Source: DATDYW01 sp036516995
GTDB taxonomy: Bacteria > Patescibacteriota > Minisyncoccia > Phycocordibacterales > JAACPR01
Direction of reading: 5' to 3'
Assembly (NCBI GenBank): GCA_036516995.1
Contig: DATDYW010000042.1
Location: 1-9,610, forward strand
DNA length: 9,610 bases
Shown: positions 1-5,108 of the stretch, piece by piece
Layout: each line of letters opens with the position of its first letter
Position numbering within the stretch: the stretch's first letter is position 1
Program-made: the position numbers and the translations under genes
Notes under the pieces: generated by a model
Databases searched by the model: none
Told to the model about the DNA's origin: nothing
Seen by the model: the letters and a program-made list of their open reading frames with translations, nothing else

Positions 1-2
1 CC

Positions 3-107
3 GCAGCGGCGGGCGCCTCGGCTGCGGCCCCCGCCAGGCGTCACCGCCGCCGACGCGGCGGGCGCGGGCGGCACCGACGCGGCGGGGGCGCGTCGAGCGC
101 CTCCTAA
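3..107 (+). CDS. Probable 3' end of an upstream gene with an Arg/Gly-rich basic tail (partial)
   Basis: Reading from base 3 gives 34 codons ending in TAA at 105-107. The peptide starts Ala-rich and becomes strongly basic, with the core APARRHRRRRGGRGRHRRGG, and ends GGASSAS. Most third positions are G or C, as in the confident genes here. Basic Arg/Gly tails are common at the C-termini of RNA- or DNA-binding proteins such as ribosomal proteins or RNA helicases, but the catalytic part lies outside the window, so I assign no function. The other two forward frames are also open across this GC-rich stretch, so the frame choice is uncertain. Confidence 0.35.
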   Translation, partial: AAAGASAAAPARRHRRRRGGRGRHRRGGGASSAS

Positions 108-165
108 GCGCAACTTGCAGAGAGGTCCGGTCACAGCTCGCCTCGCGCCGTCGCGCTCGACGGCC

Positions 166-240
166 GCGACCCCGCCTCGCGGCCTCGCGAGGCGCTCGGC
201 AACGCTCCGGCCTTCGATTCCTGCGGAATCGAACTCCCGG
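166..240. repeat. Dispersed intergenic repeat, copy A, with TTCGATTCC/GGAATCGAA hairpin
   Basis: The element starts with GCGACCCCGCCTCGCGGCC (166-184) and ends with the inverted repeat TTCGATTCC (213-221), loop TGC, GGAATCGAA (225-233). A related copy with the same order and almost the same spacing lies at 7154-7258. The first 23 bases match at 21 positions, and the distance to TTCGATTCC is 47 bases here against 46 there. The GCCTCGCGAGGC palindrome at 182-193 is an additional symmetric feature. The motif GTTCGATTCC, read on the minus strand, resembles a tRNA T-arm, but no tRNA folds here. Function unknown. Confidence 0.6.
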
Positions 241-272
241 AACTCGAGGTCGGACCTCGGAAGTGGTAACCG

Positions 273-306
273 AGCGCGAGCCGCCCGAAACCGGGCGGCT
301 CGCGCT
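273..306 (+). terminator. Perfect 15-bp GC-rich hairpin before the first large gene; likely terminator of the upstream gene
   Basis: AGCGCGAGCCGCCCG (273-287) pairs perfectly with CGGGCGGCTCGCGCT (292-306) around an AAAC loop. It is followed by ATAATTTT, which gives a short U-rich tail. This fits an intrinsic terminator for the gene that ends near 107. The last base of the stem is also the first base of a TATAAT box, so terminator and promoter are fused. Confidence 0.55.
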
Positions 307-311
307 ATAAT
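306..311 (+). promoter_or_regulatory. -10 box TATAAT, probably driving a leaderless transcript
   Basis: A perfect TATAAT lies 9 bases before the ATG at 321. A start site 6-9 bases downstream of the box would fall on or next to the ATG, giving a leaderless mRNA, and no Shine-Dalgarno sequence is visible. The expected -35 position (about 283-289) is inside the hairpin stem and has no TTGACA-like sequence. The GCTATAAT core recurs before the DksA-like gene. Confidence 0.6.
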
Positions 312-320
312 TTTGCGCGC

Positions 321-440
321 ATGGACGAGCGCGAGCCCACGGGCGCGGCGGGGAGCGGGGACGCCGTCCCCGAAGCTGTTTTCATTGGCGAGCCGGTGCC
401 GGTAGAGAACCCGACGCCGCGCGAGCTGCTGCCGCCCTAG
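321..440 (+). CDS. 39-aa reading frame: probable N-terminal segment of the following membrane protein, cut off by an in-frame TAG
   Basis: ATG at 321 follows the TATAAT box by 9 bases and opens a frame encoding an acidic, Pro-rich peptide (MDEREPTGAAGSGDAVPEAV, then FIGEPVPVENPTPRELLPP) that stops at TAG 438-440. After the TAG the same frame stays open to 1730 and encodes the Pro/Ala linker and body of the next protein. Pro-rich cytoplasmic N-termini are expected ahead of that kind of membrane domain, so this is most simply its true beginning. The TAG may be a real nonsense mutation, a sequence error (one base from CAG or AAG), a read-through site, or the end of a genuine short upstream peptide. 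Confidence 0.45.
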   Translation: MDEREPTGAAGSGDAVPEAVFIGEPVPVENPTPRELLPP

Positions 441-536
441 GCGACGGCTATCCTAGACAGGAAGGCGTCGCCCGCGGCGGGGGCGGCGCCACCTGCGACG
501 CCGACGACTCCACGTCTAGCTGCTGCGCCAACGCCG

Positions 537-1730
537 GTGGCACCAGCGGCAGCCCCGCGGCCCGGACCCGCTCCCGCACCCACCGTCGCGCCTAAGCCGG
601 CCGAGGTGGCAGCGGCGTTCGCCCCCGCACCCCCAACCCCTCTGGCGGCCGCTCCCGTTTCGCCCGCGCCGCCGAAGCCGCCGGCACCCGTCCCGCTCTC
701 GCTCAACCGCCTGCGCACCTACAGGGACGACATCGAGGTGGCGGTGCGCGCCCAGAACCTCTCGGTGGCGAAAGTGTTCCTCGCCGAGGAGGAGCACCGG
801 CGCCGCAGCCAGAGCCTCGCCGAGATTTCCGCGCCCGACTCGCCGAGGAACCGGCTCTACACCGTCGCCGCCGGGGCGCTCGTGCTGGCTGCTGTTGCCG
901 TGCTCGCCTACTTCCGTTTCTTCCACCAGCAGACGCCCGTGGGCGACCTGCGCATCAACCTGCCGGCGTTCGTCAGGAGCGACCAGACCGAGCTCGTGGA
1001 CGCGACCGACGAGCCGGTGCGCGACCTCGCCGCCGAAATTGGCGCCGCGCTCGACGCTCCGCTCTCCGAGCGCCAGGTCCGCGAGGTGGTGGTGGCCGTT
1101 GCCGAGCCGGATCCGCTTGGCGGCCAGCCAATTTTCCGGCGCGTGCCCCCGGGCGAGCTCCTCGTCGGCATCGGCGCCAACCTGCCGGAGAGCCTCTACC
1201 GCTCGCTCGCGAGCGACTACTTCCTCGGCACCTACGGCGCGAGGACCGGGGCCGATCCGATCGTCCTGGTTACGGTCGACGACCACGCCCTGGCCTTCGC
1301 CGGCATGCTCGCCTGGGAGCCGACGCTGGCGCGCGACCTCTCCGAGATTTTTCCGCGCGCCTGGAGCTACGTCTCGTCCGAACCGAAACCCCCCGCCGAG
1401 CAGGCGAAGTTCAGGTTCGGCGCCGCGCCGGGCGTCGCGACCACCTCGACGACGACCGCGTCCGCGGGAGCGGCCGAGAGCGGCGCCGCGGCCAGCAGCT
1501 CGCCCGCGGGAGCGCCGGCGACCACGGCCCCGGCGGCGCCGCCGGGAAGCCGCAACCGTTTCGAGGACATCGTCATTGCCAACAAGGACGCCCGGGTGCT
1601 CTACGGGGTGAGCCGCCAGCCGCTCCTCCTCTACGCCTTCCTCAACCCGAACACGGTTCTGATTGGCGACGACCCGCTGCTCGTCTCCGAAATTTTCCGG
1701 CGGCTCTCCGTCGACCGGCAGCTGCACTAG
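537..1730 (+). CDS. Single-pass membrane protein of unknown function, Parcubacteria-type, with Pro/Ala-rich N-terminus
   Basis: The function is unknown. Numbering from GTG 537, residues 1-53 are a Pro/Ala-rich disordered linker. Residues 59-90 (LRTYRDDIEVAVRAQNLSVAKV, then FLAEEEHRRR) form a charged helical segment, likely cytoplasmic. Residues 107-128 are one transmembrane helix, followed by RFFHQQ. The rest (about 135-397) is probably extracytoplasmic and includes FAGMLAWEPTLARDL (254-268) and a C-terminal block RFEDIVIANKDARVLYG...LLLYAFLNPNTVLIG. A Thr/Ser/Ala/Pro low-complexity stretch (about 299-338) splits these two conserved-looking blocks. From memory of such genomes, the LRTY-helix, TM and FAGMLxWE layout recurs in Parcubacteria hypothetical proteins; I cannot search this. 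The GTG has no Shine-Dalgarno sequence and the frame is open back to 441. The natural start is therefore probably ATG 321, with the TAG at 438-440 unexplained. Confidence 0.7.
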   Translation: MAPAAAPRPGPAPAPTVAPKPAEVAAAFAPAPPTPLAAAPVSPAPPKPPAPVPLSLNRLRTYRDDIEVAVRAQNLSVAKVFLAEEEHRRRSQSLAEISAPDSPRNRLYTVAAGALVLAAVAVLAYFRFFHQQTPVGDLRINLPAFVRSDQTELVDATDEPVRDLAAEIGAALDAPLSERQVREVVVAVAEPDPLGGQPIFRRVPPGELLVGIGANLPESLYRSLASDYFLGTYGARTGADPIVLVTVDDHALAFAGMLAWEPTLARDLSEIFPRAWSYVSSEPKPPAEQAKFRFGAAPGVATTSTTTASAGAAESGAAASSSPAGAPATTAPAAPPGSRNRFEDIVIANKDARVLYGVSRQPLLLYAFLNPNTVLIGDDPLLVSEIFRRLSVDRQLH

Positions 1731-1760
1731 CCCCACGGAGGTCCGGCCTCCGTAGGGCTA
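1728..1760 (+). terminator. 13-bp hairpin overlapping the stop codon of the membrane protein gene
   Basis: TAGCCC-C-ACGGAGG (1728-1741) pairs with CCTCCGT-A-GGGCTA (1747-1760) around the loop TCCGG, with one C/A mismatch. The TAG stop codon forms the base of the stem. No T-run follows, so as a terminator it is atypical. It may instead be a 3'-end stabilising structure or a palindromic repeat unit. Its right arm contains CCGTAGGGCTA, whose exact reverse complement occurs in the hairpin at the end of ksgA. Confidence 0.5.
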
Positions 1761-1790
1761 AGCGGGCTGGCCGTCGCCTCGGTGGGCAGC

Positions 1791-1796
1791 TATAAT
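1791..1796 (+). promoter_or_regulatory. -10 box TATAAT upstream of the DksA-like gene
   Basis: A perfect TATAAT in the context GCAGCTATAATCC lies 24 bases before ATG 1821. With 17-bp spacing the -35 would be TGGCCG (1768-1773), a weak match of 3 of 6. The leader would be about 15-18 bases and shows no Shine-Dalgarno sequence. The box supports ATG 1821 rather than the in-frame GTG at 1782, which lies upstream of it. Confidence 0.6.
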
Positions 1797-1820
1797 CCGC
1801 GGACGCTAACCAACACGCCG

Positions 1821-2177
1821 ATGGACACCGCCAAGCACCGCGCCGCCCTGGAAGCAGAGAAGGTCCGCCTCGAGGGCGAGCTTTCCACCGTCGGCAAGCC
1901 GAGCCCCGCGAACCCAACCGACTGGAACGCCGCGTCCGACGAGGACGGCAGCGAGCCGTCCGATCTGGCCGACAACGCGGATCGGATGGAGAGCCTCGAG
2001 ACCAACGAGGCAATCGCCACCCAGCTCGAGGTCGAGCTCGCGGAGGTGGTCGCGGCGCTCGGCCGCATCGAGGGAGGCACCTACGGCAGCTGCGAGGTCT
2101 GCCACAAGCCGATTGAGGCCGACCGCCTCGAGGCGAACCCGGCGGCCAAGACCTGCAAGGCGCACCTGAACGAATAA
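1821..2177 (+). CDS. DksA/TraR family zinc-finger protein (RNA polymerase-binding regulator)
   Basis: This 118-aa protein has an N-terminal helical hairpin (about 1-80) with the acidic segment EPSDLADNADRMES (45-58), comparable to the coiled-coil tip that DksA/TraR proteins insert into the RNA polymerase secondary channel. A C-terminal finger follows: TYGSCEVCHKPIEADRLEAN with C91, C94, C112 and H115. The usual fourth Cys is replaced by His (TCKAH), which is still a plausible zinc ligand. Family members modulate transcription initiation, often with ppGpp; that role is inferred here from the fold. It is shorter than E. coli DksA (151 aa), close to many TraR-like proteins. ATG 1821 is chosen because it follows the TATAAT at 1791. 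The hairpin at 2184-2199 probably ends its transcript before comM. Confidence 0.85.
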   Translation: MDTAKHRAALEAEKVRLEGELSTVGKPSPANPTDWNAASDEDGSEPSDLADNADRMESLETNEAIATQLEVELAEVVAALGRIEGGTYGSCEVCHKPIEADRLEANPAAKTCKAHLNE

Positions 2178-2183
2178 TTTACC

Positions 2184-2203
2184 GCCGCCTCACGGCGGCT
2201 TTA
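2184..2203 (+). terminator. Short hairpin after the DksA-like gene, possible terminator
   Basis: GCCGCC (2184-2189), loop TCAC, GGCGGC (2194-2199), then TTTA. It starts 7 bases after the TAA stop. The 6-bp GC stem with only three T's is a weak intrinsic terminator and could allow read-through into comM, which begins 28 bases further on. Confidence 0.45.
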
Positions 2204-2215
2204 GGCCCGGCGCGC

Positions 2216-2221
2216 TAGCGT
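2216..2221 (+). promoter_or_regulatory. Possible degenerate -10 box TAGCGT before comM
   Basis: TAGCGT keeps the first, second and last bases of TATAAT and sits exactly 9 bases before ATG 2231. This is the same spacing as the better boxes before the genes at 321 and 5109. A GGGGG run at 2224-2228 is too close to the ATG to be a normal Shine-Dalgarno sequence. The evidence rests on position more than on sequence. Confidence 0.3.
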
Positions 2222-2230
2222 GCGGGGGCG

Positions 2231-3751
2231 ATGGCGTTTTCCAAGGCAACCGGCGCGCAGCTCGTCGGCGTCGACGGCGAGCTGATTCGCGCCGAGGCAG
2301 ACGCGGCGTCCGGCGCGCCGCCTTCTTTCTCCGTTGTCGGGCTCGCCGACCGCGCCGTTTCCGAGGCCCGCGAGCGGGTTTCGGCGGCGCTCGCGAACTC
2401 CGGAGTGGCGCCGCCGGGCCGGCGCAATTTGCGCGTGACCGTCTCGCTCGCGCCGGCCGACCGCCCGAAGTTCGGCAGCCAGGTAGACCTCGCAATCGTG
2501 GCGAGCTACCTCGGCGCCTGCGGCGAGGTGCCGTCGGATCAGTCGAAAAAATTATTCGTGGGCGAGCTCGCGCTGTCTGGAAATGTTGCGGCGGTGCGCG
2601 GCGTGCTTCCGATGGCGCTCGCGGCACGAGCGGCCGGAATCACAGAAGTGTTCGTGCCAAAAGATAACGCGAGCGAGGCGGCTGCTGCGCCGGGCGTTGT
2701 TTGCTATCCCGTTTTGCATCTACGCGAACTCGTCGCGCACCTGAAGGGTTTAAAGCTAATCGAACCTGCACCATCAAAACCACTTCCCGAATCAACTTAC
2801 CCGGGACTCGGCTTCGACGCGGTCCGGGGGCAGCTGGCGGCGAAGCGCGCGGTGGAGGTTGCGGTCGCCGGCGGACACAGTTTGGCGCTCTTCGGCCCAC
2901 CGGGAACGGGGAAGACGACACTGGCGCGAGCCTGCCCGGCAATTGCGCCGCCGCTCTCGCCAGAAGAGGCGGCGGAGGTGGCGCGCGTCGCCTCCGCGTC
3001 AGGCACGTGGCGCGGCGTGGTTACTCGACCGTTCCGTGCGCCGCACCACAGTGCCTCATACGCCGCGATTGTTGGCGGCGGAATGCAATTGCGACCGGGC
3101 GAGGCTACGCTCGCGCATCTCGGATTTCTTTTTCTAGACGAACTGCCCGAGTTCGACCGTCGCACCATTGACGCGCTGCGTCAGCCGATGGAAGACGGCG
3201 TGGTGCGCGTCGCGCGGGCAACGGGGAGCGCGGAATTTCCTTCGCGCTTCACTTTTCTTGCCGCGATGAATCCGTGCCCGTGCGGGCTCGCGGGCACCGA
3301 CCAGATGTGCAAGTGCCCGCCGGGCGCGGCGCAGAAGTACCAGCGGAAAATTTCGGGGCCGGTAGCTGATCGAATAGATGTTTGGGTGGATGTTCCCGCT
3401 GTTGCCGCGAAGGAGGTGGCAAGCACAGGGACGGGCGGTGAGACGGAAGCGGCGAGAGCCCGGGTCGCCGCCGCGGCGACCCGGCAGCGCGAGCGCGCCT
3501 CGCTCGCCGGCGTCGCTCCGATAGATTCCCCGAACGCCCGCCTCCCCGACGCAGCCCTCCGCGCCACCCCCTGGGCCAAGAGCGCGCTCGACACGCTCAC
3601 GAAGTCCGCCGACCGCCTAAAACTTTCTGGCCGCGCCGTCGTCCGCGCGATGCGCGTCGCCCGCACCATCGCCGACCTCGCCGGCTCTGCCGAAACTACC
3701 GAGCCGCACGTGCTGGAGGCGCTGCGGTACCGGAGAAGGGTGGGGGAGTAG
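2231..3751 (+). CDS. comM: ComM/YifB family Mg-chelatase-like AAA+ ATPase
   Basis: At 506 aa this matches the usual length of ComM/YifB. The N-terminal third (about 1-170) is the Lon-protease-like ChlI domain (SFSVVGLADRAVSEARERV). The AAA+ core carries Walker A GPPGTGKTT (222-230), the family signature PFRAPHHSASYAAIVGGG, Walker B FLDELPEFDRR (D303, E304) and MNPCPCG (346-352). A second Cys pair, CKC (360-362), completes the Cys-rich insert typical of the family. The C-terminus (LSGRAVVRAMRVARTIADLA...HVLEALRYRR) is the Mg-chelatase C-terminal helical domain. ComM is known as a hexameric helicase that promotes branch migration during natural transformation in Vibrio and Haemophilus. A role in DNA uptake or recombination here is inferred. 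The middle of the gene (about 2540-2800 and 3040-3400) uses more A/T-ending codons than its ends. Confidence 0.95.
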   Translation: MAFSKATGAQLVGVDGELIRAEADAASGAPPSFSVVGLADRAVSEARERVSAALANSGVAPPGRRNLRVTVSLAPADRPKFGSQVDLAIVASYLGACGEVPSDQSKKLFVGELALSGNVAAVRGVLPMALAARAAGITEVFVPKDNASEAAAAPGVVCYPVLHLRELVAHLKGLKLIEPAPSKPLPESTYPGLGFDAVRGQLAAKRAVEVAVAGGHSLALFGPPGTGKTTLARACPAIAPPLSPEEAAEVARVASASGTWRGVVTRPFRAPHHSASYAAIVGGGMQLRPGEATLAHLGFLFLDELPEFDRRTIDALRQPMEDGVVRVARATGSAEFPSRFTFLAAMNPCPCGLAGTDQMCKCPPGAAQKYQRKISGPVADRIDVWVDVPAVAAKEVASTGTGGETEAARARVAAAATRQRERASLAGVAPIDSPNARLPDAALRATPWAKSALDTLTKSADRLKLSGRAVVRAMRVARTIADLAGSAETTEPHVLEALRYRRRVGE

Positions 3752-3753
3752 CT

Positions 3754-3838
3754 AAGGAAAAAGTAAAAGGTAAAAAGGAAAAAGTTCGAGCCGGAGCCGG
3801 TTCCAAACTTTTTCCTTTTTACCTTTTACTTTTTCCTT
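3754..3838. terminator. AT-rich perfect palindrome (33-bp arms) filling the gap between convergent genes; likely bidirectional terminator
   Basis: The left arm 3754-3786 (AAGGAAAAAGTAAAAGG... ending AAAAAGTT) is the exact reverse complement of the right arm 3806-3838. The loop is 19 bases (3787-3805) and GC-rich (GAGCCGGAGCCGGTTCC). It begins 2 bases after the comM stop and ends 2 bases before the stop of the minus-strand M23 gene, so it is essentially the whole intergenic region. On either strand the transcript would form a long A-U-rich stem ending in a U-rich arm, which fits termination or 3'-end processing of both genes. The base composition is strikingly different from the surroundings, and the arms are internally repetitive (GGTAAAAAGG/AAAGTAAAAGG). 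Confidence 0.7.
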
Positions 3839-3840
3839 CT

Positions 3841-4932
3841 CTAGAACGGGTTCACGCCACCGCGGACCTCGAAGTGGAGGTGGTTGCCGGTTGACTTGCC
3901 GCTGCTGCCAATAGCGCCGACGGGATTGCCGGCGGAGACGGTCTGGCCAACCGAAACGGAAACGGAGGATAGGTGGGAGTAGAGCGTCTGGACGCCGTAG
4001 CCGTGGTCAACGACGACGTACAGGCCGTAGCCGCCGTTCCAGCCGGAGGACTTCGCAACAATGACGGTGCCCGCGGCTGCGGCGGCGACGGGCGCGCCCG
4101 CGGGGGCCCCAATGTCGATGCCGTTGTGGCCGTGAATGCCCTGCGTCTTGACGCCGGCGACGGGGCGGCGCAGCAGGATGCCACCAGACTGGGCCGAGGC
4201 GGCAACCCCGCGGCCGATGCCCACGCGGCTCGGCGCCGATCCAGAGGAGCCGCCTCCCGACTGAACCGTGGCAATTTCGCCGTCCGGAACAATGACGACC
4301 TGGCCGACGGCGAGCTTGTCGCCGAGAATTTCGTTGAACGCCCGAATTTCGTCTGCGTCGGCGCCGTACTTCTTGGCAATCGAGGCGACGGTGTCGCCCT
4401 TAACGACCGCGTGCGAGACGCCGGTAATCGGGAGGATGACCAGGCGCTGGCCGGGGGTAATCGGCCCCTTCAGGTCGTTGCCCCACTTGATGGTGTTGGC
4501 GGAGACGCCGTACATCTCGCCAATCTCGGAGAGGGTGTCGCCCGGCCTGACCTCGTAGACGGAAATTTGGTCGGTGGTGCCGCGGCGGGCGGCGGCGACG
4601 GCGTCGCCGTCGGTGGAGGCGGCCGCGAGGAGTGCCGTGCCGTCGACCACGGAGAGCGGGAGCGTGGTGGGCTCAGCGACCGGGCCGTCGGGGGCGACGA
4701 GGAGCGCCATCGTCTGCGAGTTGCCCGTCGGAGGAACGGGCACGAGCGCGGCGCTCGCTTGGGCAGCCGAGAACAGTCCAAAGAAAGCCGCGTAGGCGGA
4801 TGCGGGAACAGCCAAGACTAGCAGCGCCGTGGCACAGGCCGTGGCAATCGCTAGATTTTTCGTCCGGGCCGGGCCCTTGGCGCCAGGCGAGCCGGAGTCT
4901 CGTGGTTGGGAGAAGATAAGGGGTGGGGGCAA
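3841..4932 (-). CDS. Exported LysM-LysM-M23 metallopeptidase (peptidoglycan hydrolase)
   Basis: In this 363-aa protein a short basic N-terminus is followed by a hydrophobic segment (about 26-48, ending ASAYA), a signal peptide or anchor. Two LysM peptidoglycan-binding domains follow: YEVRPGDTLSEIGEMYGV...PITPGQRLVILPI (about 125-169) and HAVVKGDTVASIAKKYGA...KLAVGQVVIVPD (about 174-217). After a Gly/Ser linker comes an M23 (LytM-type) domain (about 255-363). The LytM-pattern zinc ligands are visible as H269 and D273 (GHNGID) and H353 of HLHFE, with H320 (LYSHL) and H351 as the catalytic histidines, so it should be active. It would cleave peptide cross-links in the cell wall outside the membrane. 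The start is TTG 4932, because no ATG or GTG occurs in frame before the upstream stop. No clear Shine-Dalgarno sequence precedes it, so the exact start is moderately uncertain. Confidence 0.9.
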   Translation of the reverse strand: MPPPLIFSQPRDSGSPGAKGPARTKNLAIATACATALLVLAVPASAYAAFFGLFSAAQASAALVPVPPTGNSQTMALLVAPDGPVAEPTTLPLSVVDGTALLAAASTDGDAVAAARRGTTDQISVYEVRPGDTLSEIGEMYGVSANTIKWGNDLKGPITPGQRLVILPITGVSHAVVKGDTVASIAKKYGADADEIRAFNEILGDKLAVGQVVIVPDGEIATVQSGGGSSGSAPSRVGIGRGVAASAQSGGILLRRPVAGVKTQGIHGHNGIDIGAPAGAPVAAAAAGTVIVAKSSGWNGGYGLYVVVDHGYGVQTLYSHLSSVSVSVGQTVSAGNPVGAIGSSGKSTGNHLHFEVRGGVNPF

Positions 4933-5108
4933 ATCGGCTGCTCGACCGTTGCACGGGCTAAATCCATAACTTTCGCTATGGGGTTACCCTCGATTCGTCC
5001 GTGTCGGGTACCGAGAATGGTAGCAGCTAGGGGTATTCCGGCAATAAAAAATTGGTGAAAAACCCATAAAATAAGGCTCTTTTCGTAAAGTGGTACAATG
5101 CCGCGCCG
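4933..5108. promoter_or_regulatory. Divergent promoter region between the M23 gene and uvrD
   Basis: This 176-bp region separates two genes pointing away from each other and so must hold both promoters. It becomes AT-rich toward uvrD (AATAAAAAATTGGTG, CCCATAAAATAAGG). The short related words GGTTACC, GGGTACC and GGGTATTCC occur near 4982-5040 but do not form a clear operator. No convincing -10 was found for the M23 direction. The minus-strand stretch GTTATGGATTT (around 4960-4970) is only a weak candidate. Confidence 0.5.
5094..5099 (+). promoter_or_regulatory. -10 box TACAAT before uvrD, probably leaderless
   Basis: TACAAT (5 of 6 matches to TATAAT), preceded by TGG, ends 9 bases before ATG 5109. 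This is the same geometry as the box at 306-311 and its ATG. The 17-bp-spaced -35 (ATAAGG at 5071-5076) is poor, though the surrounding sequence is AT-rich, as an UP-like element would be. No Shine-Dalgarno sequence lies between the box and the start. Confidence 0.55.

Noticed and set aside
20..112. AGGAGG on the minus strand near 99-104 as the Shine-Dalgarno of a minus-strand gene
   Set aside because: No start codon lies at a suitable distance with a plausible continuing frame, and the strand bias of the surroundings favours a plus-strand gene end.
210..240. tRNA gene suggested by TTCGATTCC/GGAATCGAA, also at 7199-7250
   Set aside because: The T-loop-like word is present, but the required 5-bp T stem, anticodon arm and acceptor stem do not form on either strand. 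The sequence folds better as simple hairpins.
115..405. Arg-rich forward frame of 96 codons
   Set aside because: It starts at TTG without start signals, crosses the repeat, the hairpin and the TATAAT box, and overlaps the better-supported frame from ATG 321.
516..1736. Long minus-strand frame opposite the membrane protein
   Set aside because: Its Arg/Gly-rich product has no domain logic. The plus-strand frame has a TM helix and sensible domain order, so this is a GC-rich shadow.
1782..1820. GTG 1782 as start of the DksA-like gene
   Set aside because: It would place the TATAAT box inside the coding region. ATG 1821 gives the usual family N-terminus.
3973..4821. Long plus-strand frame opposite the M23 gene
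   Set aside because: It is the complement of LysM-M23 coding sequence with intact catalytic motifs. Its own product is composition-driven.
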